Assembly: GCA_039190275.1 (NCBI GenBank)
Contig: JBCCYF010000187.1
Span: 1-6,004 of the forward strand
Direction of reading: 5' to 3'
DNA: 6,004 nucleotides
Source: Halovulum sp039190275
Lineage (GTDB): Bacteria > Pseudomonadota > Alphaproteobacteria > Rhodobacterales > Rhodobacteraceae
The notes beneath the pieces are model-generated. The model ran no database searches and had not been told where the DNA came from. It saw only the letters and a list, made by a program, of their open reading frames with translations. Positions within the stretch are counted from its first letter, which is position 1; the number at the start of each line of letters is the position of its first letter. Both the position numbers and the translations under genes were made by a program. Positions 1-6,004 of the stretch are shown piece by piece.

Positions 1-1367
1 ACCATCGGACGCTCCTGGATCTTGTGCATCCCCAGAATCCCAGACTGTGGCGGGTTCAAAATCGGCGAGGACATCAGTGATCCATAGACCCCGCCATTCG
101 AGATTGTGAAGCTGCCGCCCTGCATTTCCGCCATGGACAGCTTTCCATCGCGAGCGCGCGCACCTTTTTCAGCGATTTCCTTTTCAATCGCCGCAAAGGA
201 CATCTGGTCCGCGTCGCGGATCACCGGAACGACCAGGCCAGTCGGCGTGCCCGCCGCGATGCCCATGTGAACGTAGTTTTTGTAGACAACATCGGTCCCG
301 TCGATCTCGGCGTTTACTTCGGGAACCTCATGCAGCGCGTGGATGCAGGCCTTCGTAAAAAACGACATGAAGCCCAGTTTGACACCGTGTTTCTTCAGGA
401 ACAGGTCCTTATATTCATTGCGCAGCGCCATGATGGCGGACATATCGACCTCGTTATAGGTCGTGAGCATCGCCGCCGTGTTCTGCGCGTCTTTCAGGCG
501 TCGCGCGATGGTCTGGCGCAAACGCGTCATCTTGACCCGTTCCTCGCGCGCGGCATCCCCTGCTGCCACCGGACCGCGCGGCACCGAGACCGGCGCGGGA
601 TCAGGGGCAGACGCTGGGGCGGACGGCCCGCGCAACACGTCCTCTTTCATGATCCGGCCGTCCTTGCCTGTTCCGCTGATCTGATCCGGACTCAGACCCT
701 TCTCGGCCATAAGCTTATTGGCCGAGGGGGCATTCTCGATGTCCTTACCTGCAGCAGGCGCCGTGGTTGGGGCCGCCGCGGCCGTTGCAGCGGACTTGGC
801 AACATGCCCTTCACCCGCGGGCGCCAGAACAGCCAGTTTGCCGCCAGCCTCGACCGTGGCGCCATCGGCGGCCAGAATCTCGGCGATAACACCGGCTGCT
901 GGGGACGGCACTTCGACCGAGACCTTATCCGTTTCAAGCTCGCACAGCATCTCGTCCGCCGCCACAGCGTCGCCGACATGCTTGAACCAGGTGGCCACGG
1001 TCGCTTCGGTTACACTTTCGCCAAGTGTTGGCACCATGACATCCACGGTCGCACCGGCGGTATCGGGTGCCGCTGCCGGAGCAGCAGGGGGAGGGGCTTC
1101 TTCCGCCTTGGCGTTTGAAGCGGTGGTTACAGCCCCCTCGCCAACGGTTGCCAGAAGGGCATCGACACCAACGGTGTCGCCCTCCGACGCCACGATTTCT
1201 GCCAGTGTTCCAGCCACGGGCGACGGGACTTCGACCGTCACCTTATCGGTCTCTAGTTCGCACAGCATTTCATCGATCGCGACCGTATCGCCCGGTTTTT
1301 TGAACCATGTCGCTACAGTGGCCTCGGTGACGCTTTCGCCCAGTGTCGGGACGCGGATCTCGGTCAT
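1..1367 (-). CDS. sucB: 2-oxoglutarate dehydrogenase E2, dihydrolipoyllysine succinyltransferase, with two lipoyl domains (3' end cut off)
   Basis: This is the E2 core of the 2-oxoglutarate dehydrogenase complex, a cytoplasmic enzyme that moves the succinyl group from E1 via lipoyl arms to CoA. My translation from ATG at 1367 gives 455 residues with no stop before the window edge. Two lipoyl domains are visible, at about residues 3-78 and 109-184, each with ELETDKV; the expected lipoylated lysines are K42 and K148. Ala/Pro-rich linkers follow each one. A peripheral-subunit (E3-binding) domain lies at about 212-247 (PSANKLMAEKGL, GTGKDGRIMKEDV), and the acyltransferase domain starts near 277 (RVKMTRLRQTIARRLKDAQ) and runs to the edge. 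The C-terminal DHRxxDG motif with the catalytic His is expected just beyond the window and is not seen. The start lies 4 bases after the sucA stop with a good ribosome site, so the two are translated together. Pyruvate-type E2 is the alternative, but the ATVATW and KKPGD motifs and linkage to sucA favour succinyltransferase. Confidence 0.97.
   Translation of the reverse strand, partial: MTEIRVPTLGESVTEATVATWFKKPGDTVAIDEMLCELETDKVTVEVPSPVAGTLAEIVASEGDTVGVDALLATVGEGAVTTASNAKAEEAPPPAAPAAAPDTAGATVDVMVPTLGESVTEATVATWFKHVGDAVAADEMLCELETDKVSVEVPSPAAGVIAEILAADGATVEAGGKLAVLAPAGEGHVAKSAATAAAAPTTAPAAGKDIENAPSANKLMAEKGLSPDQISGTGKDGRIMKEDVLRGPSAPASAPDPAPVSVPRGPVAAGDAAREERVKMTRLRQTIARRLKDAQNTAAMLTTYNEVDMSAIMALRNEYKDLFLKKHGVKLGFMSFFTKACIHALHEVPEVNAEIDGTDVVYKNYVHMGIAAGTPTGLVVPVIRDADQMSFAAIEKEIAEKGARARDGKLSMAEMQGGSFTISNGGVYGSLMSSPILNPPQSGILGMHKIQERPM
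816..1043 (-). repeat. Lipoyl-domain repeat, copy 2 (SucB residues about 109-184)
   Basis: Second copy of the in-frame lipoyl-domain repeat, with the presumed lipoylated lysine at residue 148. The domains diverge towards their C-terminal ends (GDTVGVDALLATVGEG against GATVEAGGKLAVLAPAGEG), which is where lipoyl domains are usually least conserved. The linker between the two copies, about residues 81-108, is rich in Ala and Pro, as expected for a mobile swinging-arm connector. Confidence 0.93.
1134..1361 (-). repeat. Lipoyl-domain repeat, copy 1 (SucB residues about 3-78)
   Basis: First copy of an in-frame direct repeat within sucB, offset by 318 bases (106 codons) from the second copy at 816-1043. 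The two encoded domains share an identical 18-residue block, VPTLGESVTEATVATWFK, and then identical DEMLCELETDKV. The DNA is less alike than the protein because many third positions differ, for example in the codons around the lipoyl lysine, so this is an old or selected duplication rather than a fresh one. Confidence 0.93.
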
Positions 1368-1371
1368 CGCT

Positions 1372-4329
1372 TCAGTCCTTCTTACCCGTCAACGCATCGT
1401 TTACCAACGCGTCTTGCTGTACTTTGTGGCTCTTTGCCAGGCCCGTCGCGGGCGAGGCGGCTGCAGCGCGCCCTGAATAGGCTGGTCGCGTCCACTTCGA
1501 TTTGATGCGGGTAAGAACCCATTCAATGTTCGGCTCGACAAAGGTCCAGGCGCCTTGGTTCTTTGGCTCCTCCTGACACCAGACGATCTCGGCCTCGGGA
1601 AAGCGTTTCAATTCTCCGACGAGGCTCTGAGCGGGAAACGGATAGAACTGCTCAAGGCGCAGCAGATAGACGTCGTCCAGCCCCTGCTCATCCCGCGCCT
1701 CCAGCAGATCGTAGTAGACTTTTCCCGAGCAGATCACCACGCGGCGGATCTTTGCATCCGGCTTCAGGGTCATGTCCGAATTGCCCTGTTGCGCGTCGTC
1801 CCACAGACACCGGTGAAAGCTCGATCCATTCGACATTTCGTCCAGCGTGCTTACCGCCATTTTGTTGCGCAGTAGAGATTTGGGGGTCATCATGATCAGC
1901 GGTTTGCGGAAACTGCGATGCAGCTGGCGCCTGAGAATGTGAAAGTAGTTTGCCGGTGTCGTACAGTTTGCGACGATCCAGTTGTCCTCCGCGCACATTT
2001 GCAGAAACCGCTCCAGACGTGCCGAAGAGTGCTCAGGCCCCTGCCCCTCGTAGCCGTGGGGCAACAACATCACCAGACCTGACATCCGCAGCCACTTTTT
2101 TTCACCCGATGAGATAAACTGGTCGATCATGATTTGCGCGCCATTTGCAAAGTCACCAAACTGCGCTTCCCAAAGGACCAGGGCATTGGGTTCAGCCAGC
2201 GAGTAGCCATACTCGAACCCCAGTACGGCATATTCCGAGAGCATGGAGTCGACCACCTCGTAGGGTGCTTGCCCTGTGCGGATGTGATTGAGCGGCAGAT
2301 ACCGCTCTTCCGTTTCCTGATCGATGATCCCCGAATGCCGTTGACTGAACGTTCCTCGGGTTGAATCCTGACCGGCAAGCCGAACCGGGTAGCCTTCGGT
2401 CATCAGCGACCCAAAGGCCAACGCCTCGGCTGTCGCCCAGTCAATTCCCGTGCCGGTGTCGATCATCGCCTTCTTTGCCGTCAGCATCCGTTCCACCGTG
2501 CGGTGGGGTTTGTATCCTTCGGGCAGGCGGGTCAGCGCGGCACCAACTTCCTTTAGGGTCTCCATCGGTACCGAGGTCTGGCCCCGCTGGTAGTTCTCCC
2601 CCTCCTTGTCCAGGTGCGACCAGCGGCCGTCTAGCCAGTCGGCCTTGTTGGGGCGATATTCCTTACCGGCTTCAAATTCCTCGTTGAGGTGTACCTGAAA
2701 CGCGGCTTTCATATCCTCGATCTCGCCTTCAGGGATCAGACCGTCGGCGATCAGCCTATCGGTGTAGACCTGCAGTGATGTCTTATGCTTTTTGATGGCC
2801 TTGTACATGATAGGCTGAGTGAACATGGGCTCGTCGCCCTCGTTGTGTCCGAACCGGCGATAACAGAAGATGTCGATGACGACATCCTTGCCGAACTTCT
2901 GCCGGAACTCGGTGGCAACTTTGGCTGCATGCACGACAGCCTCGGGGTCGTCCCCGTTCACGTGGAATATCGGAGCTTCGACCATCAGGGCAATATCAGT
3001 AGGATAGGGTGACGAGCGAGAGTTGTGCGGGCTGGTGGTAAAGCCGATCTGGTTGTTCACAACGATATGCATTGTGCCACCGGTTTTGTGGCCCCGCAGC
3101 CCGGAGAGTCCGAAACACTCGGCCACCACACCCTGACCCGCAAAGGCCGCGTCCCCGTGCAGCAGTACCGGCAAGACCGTTGTGCGTTCTGTATCATTCA
3201 ACTGCTGCTGCTTTGCCCGCGCCTTGCCGATAACCACCGGGTTCACCGCCTCAAGATGGCTGGGGTTCGCCGTCAGACTCAGGTGGACGGTGTTGCCGTC
3301 AAAGATCCGATCGCTGGACGCGCCCAGGTGGTACTTCACGTCTCCCGATCCTTCGACCTCATCCGGTTTGAAACTGCCGCCCTGAAACTCGTTGAAGATT
3401 GCGCGATAGGGTTTACCCATCACATTGGCGAGCACGCTCAGGCGCCCCCGATGCGGCATGCCGACAATGATATCCTGCACCCCGAGCGAGCCGCCGCGCT
3501 TGATTATCTGTTCCATGGCGGGGATCAGCGCTTCGCCGCCGTCCAGGCCAAAGCGTTTGGTACCGGTATATTTGACGTGCAGGAATTTTTCGAAGCCTTC
3601 GGCCTCGACCATCTTGTTGAGGATAGCCTTGCGCCCCTCGCGCGTGAAGGCGATCTCCTTGCCGAAGCCTTCGATCCTTTCTTTAAGCCATCCGGCTTCG
3701 GCCGGGTTTGAAATATGCATGTACTGAAGGGCGAAAGTCCCACAATAGGTACGCTTCAGGATCGCCAGGATTTCTCGCATGGAGGCCGTCTCGAGCCCCA
3801 ATACCTTGTCTATGAAGATCGGCCGATCCATGTCCCCTTCGTTGAAACCATACGAACCCGGATCCAGTTCCGGGTGTTCGGTGGTTTCGGCAAGTTTCAA
3901 AGGGTCCAGATCGGCGGCCAGGTGACCCCTGATCCGATAGGCGCGGATGATCATCAACGCACGCAGACTGTCAGTGACCGCACGGCGTATCTGGTCGTCG
4001 CTGAGCGAGATGCCCTTGGCTTCTGCCTTGGCCCCGACTTTCTCAGTCACATTCTTGACCGGGTCCTCGGCCCACTGCCCGTCCAGGGCGGCCGTCAGTT
4101 CATCCGTTGGCTGCGGTGGCCAGTCGCTGCGCGCCCAGGACGGTCCCGAAGCCTCGCGTTTAACGTCGACCGTGCTTTCACCGAGGGACTCGAAATACAC
4201 CCTCCAGCTTTCGTCAACGGCGCCGGGATCGTCGGCGTATCTTGCATACAGTTGATCCACATAGGCTGCATTGTGCCCCTGCAGAAAGCTGGAGGCATGA
4301 AACTGATCATTGGGCGATTGTTCGGTCAT
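1372..4329 (-). CDS. sucA: 2-oxoglutarate dehydrogenase E1 component (thiamine diphosphate dependent)
   Basis: SucA decarboxylates 2-oxoglutarate with thiamine diphosphate and passes the succinyl group to the lipoyl arms of SucB. The protein has 985 residues, somewhat longer than E. coli SucA (about 933) and apparently complete. The N-terminus (SSFLQGHNAAYVDQLYARY, from residue 13) matches the E1o segment that docks on E2. Family motifs occur in order: GMPHRGRL at 290-297, NPSHLEAVNP at 355-364, the ThDP/Mg motif GDAAFAGQG at 392-400 running to VVNNQIGFTT at 423-432, FGHNEGDEP at 493-501, GQDSTRGTFSQRH at 653-665, EAQFGDFANGAQ at 721-732 and LPHGYEGQGPEHSSAR at 756-771. His residues at 293, 358, 758 and 767 lie in expected active-site positions. 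It ends in TGA four bases before sucB. The ATG at 4329 is the start I prefer from the conserved N-terminus, although no clear Shine-Dalgarno precedes it. Nothing appears truncated or frameshifted. Confidence 0.99.
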   Translation of the reverse strand: MTEQSPNDQFHASSFLQGHNAAYVDQLYARYADDPGAVDESWRVYFESLGESTVDVKREASGPSWARSDWPPQPTDELTAALDGQWAEDPVKNVTEKVGAKAEAKGISLSDDQIRRAVTDSLRALMIIRAYRIRGHLAADLDPLKLAETTEHPELDPGSYGFNEGDMDRPIFIDKVLGLETASMREILAILKRTYCGTFALQYMHISNPAEAGWLKERIEGFGKEIAFTREGRKAILNKMVEAEGFEKFLHVKYTGTKRFGLDGGEALIPAMEQIIKRGGSLGVQDIIVGMPHRGRLSVLANVMGKPYRAIFNEFQGGSFKPDEVEGSGDVKYHLGASSDRIFDGNTVHLSLTANPSHLEAVNPVVIGKARAKQQQLNDTERTTVLPVLLHGDAAFAGQGVVAECFGLSGLRGHKTGGTMHIVVNNQIGFTTSPHNSRSSPYPTDIALMVEAPIFHVNGDDPEAVVHAAKVATEFRQKFGKDVVIDIFCYRRFGHNEGDEPMFTQPIMYKAIKKHKTSLQVYTDRLIADGLIPEGEIEDMKAAFQVHLNEEFEAGKEYRPNKADWLDGRWSHLDKEGENYQRGQTSVPMETLKEVGAALTRLPEGYKPHRTVERMLTAKKAMIDTGTGIDWATAEALAFGSLMTEGYPVRLAGQDSTRGTFSQRHSGIIDQETEERYLPLNHIRTGQAPYEVVDSMLSEYAVLGFEYGYSLAEPNALVLWEAQFGDFANGAQIMIDQFISSGEKKWLRMSGLVMLLPHGYEGQGPEHSSARLERFLQMCAEDNWIVANCTTPANYFHILRRQLHRSFRKPLIMMTPKSLLRNKMAVSTLDEMSNGSSFHRCLWDDAQQGNSDMTLKPDAKIRRVVICSGKVYYDLLEARDEQGLDDVYLLRLEQFYPFPAQSLVGELKRFPEAEIVWCQEEPKNQGAWTFVEPNIEWVLTRIKSKWTRPAYSGRAAAASPATGLAKSHKVQQDALVNDALTGKKD
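1376..1383 (-). promoter_or_regulatory. Ribosome binding site of sucB, inside the end of sucA
   Basis: On the minus strand the sequence AAGAAGGA ends 8 bases before the sucB ATG at 1367. It sits within the last codons of sucA (encoding GKKD and the stop). This placement supports the chosen sucB start and implies that ribosomes finishing sucA are next to the sucB start, so the E1 and E2 subunits are probably made in a coupled way. Confidence 0.8.
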
Positions 4330-4370
4330 GGCATACCGGGCGTCTGTGTTGGCGTCCGTTCCCTAAATGA

Positions 4371-4388
4371 GACCCCGCAAGCGGGGTC
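4371..4388 (-). other. Strong GC-rich hairpin upstream of sucA (second of two)
   Basis: GACCCCGC and GCGGGGTC form an inverted repeat of 8 bp around a 2-base centre; as RNA this is probably a 7-bp stem with a 4-base loop. An outer AAAT/ATTT pairing separated by a small bulge could extend it. In the sucA direction it is followed by TCATTTAGGG rather than a run of T, so it is not a classic intrinsic terminator. It may be an mRNA stabiliser, a processing site or a partial attenuator between sucD and sucA. The structure is seen; the role is inferred. Confidence 0.7.
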
Positions 4389-4399
4389 ATTTCGCTTGA

Positions 4400-4419
4400 G
4401 CTGCCGCTTAAGCGGCAGC
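4400..4419. other. Perfect 20-bp palindrome in the sucD-sucA gap (first of two hairpins)
   Basis: The 20 bases here equal their own reverse complement (GCTGCCGCTTAAGCGGCAGC). As RNA they can form an 8-bp stem with a UUAA loop starting 15 bases after the sucD stop codon. No T tract follows on either strand. It could be an mRNA 3'-end protector for sucCD, a processing signal, or as DNA a binding site for a dimeric regulator. Its close pairing with a second hairpin at 4371-4388 favours an RNA role. Function is not shown by the sequence. Confidence 0.7.
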
Positions 4420-4434
4420 GGTTCTCGCATGTGT

Positions 4435-5316
4435 CTAACCTATTGCCTTCAATACTGCCTCACCGAGTCCGGCCGGACTATCGGCCACGACGATGCCAGA
4501 GGCCCGCATCGCCTCGATTTTGTCCTCGGCGCCGCCCTTTCCACCGGCGACGATGGCGCCCGCGTGCCCCATTCGGCGACCCGGAGGCGCGGTACGGCCG
4601 GCGATGAAACCGGCGATCGGTTTGGATCGTCCCTTTTTCGCTTCGTCGGCGATGAATTGTGCGGCATCCTCTTCCGCCGAGCCGCCAATTTCGCCGATCA
4701 TGATGATGCTCTGGGTCTCGTCATCACCCAGCAGCAGTTCCAGCGCATCGATATGCTCCATGCCCTTGATCGGATCGCCGCCAATACCGATACAGGTCGA
4801 TTGCCCTAGTCCCGCGGCAGTGGTCTGTCCCACCGCCTCATATGTCAGGGTGCCCGACCGACTGACCACACCGACCGAGCCGCGTTTGTGGATATGACCT
4901 GGCATGATGCCGATCTTGCAGGCATCCGGGGTAATCACCCCAGGGCAATTGGGCCCGATCAGGACCGATGCCGACCCTTCGAGCGCGCGCTTTACCTTCA
5001 TCATGTCCAGCACCGGGATGCCTTCGGTGATACAGACGATCAACTCCATCTTGGCGTCGATGGCCTCCAGGATCGCATCTGCGGCAAAGGGCGGGGGCAC
5101 GTAGATCGCAGTGGCATTTGCGTCGGTTGTGGCCTTTGCCTCGTGCACTGTGTCAAAGATCGGTAGGCCGATATGGCTTTGCCCGCCCTTACCGGGTGTG
5201 ACGCCGCCGACCATCTTGGTCCCGTATGCGATGGCCTGTTCAGAGTGGAATGTGCCCTGAGAGCCGGTGAGGCCCTGGCAGATCACCTTAGTTTGTTCGT
5301 TTACAAGTACGGCCAT
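4435..5316 (-). CDS. sucD: Succinyl-CoA synthetase (ADP-forming), alpha subunit
   Basis: SucD carries the CoA-binding site and the phosphorylated histidine of succinyl-CoA synthetase, which with SucC interconverts succinyl-CoA and succinate while making ATP or GTP. The 293-residue length is normal for the family. Near the N-terminus is the CoA-binding Rossmann region (QGLTGSQGTFHSEQAIAYG from residue 14, then GGVTPGKGG at 37-45). GPNCPGVITP occurs at 121-130, SRSGTLTYE at 152-160, GEIGGSAEEDAA at 208-219 and GHAGAIV at 250-256, where H251 is the expected phospho-histidine. The ATG at 5316 is preceded by AAGGGA at 8 bases' spacing (5325-5330), which supports this start; it ends in TAG. Its partner sucC lies upstream but, unusually, is separated from it by another gene. 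Downstream is a hairpin-bearing gap and then sucA. Confidence 0.99.
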   Translation of the reverse strand: MAVLVNEQTKVICQGLTGSQGTFHSEQAIAYGTKMVGGVTPGKGGQSHIGLPIFDTVHEAKATTDANATAIYVPPPFAADAILEAIDAKMELIVCITEGIPVLDMMKVKRALEGSASVLIGPNCPGVITPDACKIGIMPGHIHKRGSVGVVSRSGTLTYEAVGQTTAAGLGQSTCIGIGGDPIKGMEHIDALELLLGDDETQSIIMIGEIGGSAEEDAAQFIADEAKKGRSKPIAGFIAGRTAPPGRRMGHAGAIVAGGKGGAEDKIEAMRASGIVVADSPAGLGEAVLKAIG

Positions 5317-5362
5317 GGTGTTGGTCCCTTAGAACAGAAAGCGCGGTCATATTTTGTCAGCA

Positions 5363-5875
5363 TCAGCCCGTTGCGCCTGCGCGTGTTGCGATGATGCGAG
5401 CGACCTCATTTGGATTGATCGCCAGCGATGATGTGTCGATTTGAATACCATCTGCACCCAGAAGGCGGTTGGCGGCCCGCAAGCCTTTTGCAATTGCTGA
5501 CCCCGACAGCTTGGCCATCTCGGATTCTGTAACCTCCAGGACCAGGATCCGCGTGGCTTGGATTTTCGTGACATGTACCCCCTGGATCGAGTGCCAAGGC
5601 ACGAAAAGATTGTGTCCGTGGTGGTGGACTCCGTCTTCCTTGAGACTGAGAACGACGCTTGGTAGCCGAAAATGGGCCCAAAGCACGGCCGCAAATCCAC
5701 CACCAAAGAAGACAAGGCAAAGCACGCCGATCCAAACGGCCTCTGCATCCCCATCCGTTCCAAAAATCATAAAAATACTTCCAACGATAAACACGATGAA
5801 TACCGGTGCGAGCCACCAAAAGCCTCGGGGAAACATGCTCCTTAGAAAATCATGCGAGCCGTCATCTTCGGCCAT
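5363..5875 (-). CDS. Two-helix membrane protein with a possible PH-like cytoplasmic domain, between sucC and sucD
   Basis: I cannot assign a function. From ATG at 5875 the product has 170 residues. A short charged N-terminus is followed by two hydrophobic segments, about residues 19-39 (WWLAPVFIVFIVGSIFMIF) and 46-66 (VWIGVLCLVFFGGGFAAVL), with a short acidic turn between them. About 100 soluble residues follow, including LSLKEDGVHHHGHNLFVPW at 76-94 and IQIDTSSLAINPNEVARII at 144-162. The short strand, Gly and Trp pattern resembles small bacterial membrane proteins with a PH-like fold, such as those annotated STM3941-like; this is recollection of the family pattern, not a search result. The gene begins 5 bases after the sucC stop and ends 46 bases before sucD, so it should be co-transcribed. 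By hand count GC is about 53% over 5401-5880, lower than the sucD lines I sampled. A TTG at 5884 overlapping the sucC stop is an alternative start (173 residues). Confidence 0.8.
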   Translation of the reverse strand: MAEDDGSHDFLRSMFPRGFWWLAPVFIVFIVGSIFMIFGTDGDAEAVWIGVLCLVFFGGGFAAVLWAHFRLPSVVLSLKEDGVHHHGHNLFVPWHSIQGVHVTKIQATRILVLEVTESEMAKLSGSAIAKGLRAANRLLGADGIQIDTSSLAINPNEVARIIATRAGATG

Positions 5876-5880
5876 ATCCG

Positions 5881-6004
5881 TCAACCCTTGACCGCCTTTA
5901 CGATCTTTTCGGCCGCATCGGCCAGATCATCGGCGGCGATGACGTCGACATCCGAGTTGTTGAGGATCTCCTTGCCTTTCTCGACATTCGTCCCCTCCAA
6001 CCGG
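5881..6004 (-). CDS. sucC: Succinyl-CoA synthetase beta subunit, C-terminal 40 residues (5' part outside the window)
   Basis: Only the last 40 codons and the TGA stop are present. The visible segment begins RLEGTNVEKGKEIL and ends AADDLADAAEKIVKAVKG. This matches the C-terminus of SucC, where RLEGxN followed by a helix and a final IAAxxLxDAAxxxVxAVxG are family features. SucC holds the nucleotide-binding (ATP-grasp) part of the enzyme, which is outside the window, so nucleotide preference cannot be judged. Its partner subunit SucD is encoded further downstream after one intervening gene. Identification rests on a short stretch, but the adjacency of sucD makes it secure. Confidence 0.93.
   Translation of the reverse strand, partial: RLEGTNVEKGKEILNNSDVDVIAADDLADAAEKIVKAVKG
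5885..5890 (-). promoter_or_regulatory. Probable ribosome site deciding the ATG start of the sucC-sucD interposed gene
   Basis: On the minus strand CAAGGG, in the last codons of sucC, ends 9 bases before the ATG at 5875 but directly touches the alternative TTG at 5884. The spacing therefore favours the ATG. A weaker alternative is AAAGGCGG further upstream, about 7 bases before the TTG, which keeps the longer form possible. Confidence 0.5.

Noticed and set aside
267..1118. Plus-strand open frame of 283 codons opposite sucB
   Set aside because: The product is Arg/Gly/His-rich low-complexity sequence typical of an antisense shadow, lying wholly over the confident sucB coding region.
718..1476. 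Plus-strand open frame of 252 codons with internal repeats (TLSVSSSHSISS twice)
   Set aside because: The apparent repeat is only the antisense reading of the duplicated lipoyl domains of sucB, not a real repeat protein.
4371..4419. Intrinsic (rho-independent) terminator ending a sucCD transcript
   Set aside because: The stems are strong, but neither is followed by a T run on either strand, so a classic terminator call is not justified; kept as hairpins only.
3715..4809. Plus-strand open frame of 364 codons running antisense across sucA, the gap and sucD
   Set aside because: It overlaps two certain genes on the other strand, has no recognisable domain or convincing ribosome site, and long antisense frames are common opposite GC-biased genes.
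5293..5350. Small minus-strand frame of 19 codons beginning in the gap and overlapping the sucD start
   Set aside because: There is no ribosome site before its ATG and no recognisable product, and it overlaps the sucD start out of frame; it is most likely chance.
5325..5362. Possible promoter for sucD in the 46-base gap (CTGACA on the minus strand as a -35 element)
   Set aside because: No reasonable -10 box lies 16-18 bases downstream (only CTGTTC or TGTTCT), so a promoter cannot be supported.

Overview
The window is a stretch of a tricarboxylic-acid-cycle operon from an alphaproteobacterium, most likely a member of the Rhodobacteraceae/Roseobacter group. This rests on the moderately high GC, the protein sequences (985-residue E1o, E2o with two lipoyl domains) and the gene order. 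All genes I can support lie on the minus strand and read from high to low coordinates. The plus strand holds only antisense shadows of these genes.

In transcription order: the last 40 codons of sucC (succinyl-CoA synthetase beta subunit, cut by the right edge); a 170-residue two-helix membrane protein of uncertain function; sucD (succinyl-CoA synthetase alpha subunit); a 105-base intergenic region with two strong hairpins; sucA (2-oxoglutarate dehydrogenase E1); and, four bases later, sucB/odhB (the E2 succinyltransferase), cut by the left edge after 455 codons and before its catalytic His motif. No gene-free stretch exceeds 105 bases. No tRNA, rRNA, CRISPR array, insertion sequence or attachment site was seen.

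Together SucA and SucB (with an E3 encoded elsewhere) oxidise 2-oxoglutarate to succinyl-CoA and NADH. SucC and SucD then convert succinyl-CoA to succinate with nucleotide triphosphate formation, so consecutive steps of the cycle are encoded in one transcription unit. I saw no convincing promoter in any of the gaps, which fits one polycistronic message starting upstream of the window.

This is mostly a core metabolic region, and I see no clear sign of a new defence, mobile or secretion system. The points worth a second look are the membrane-protein gene that separates sucC from sucD, the paired hairpins before sucA (which could set the SucCD to SucAB ratio), the lack of a visible Shine-Dalgarno for sucA, and the very similar duplicated lipoyl domains of SucB.
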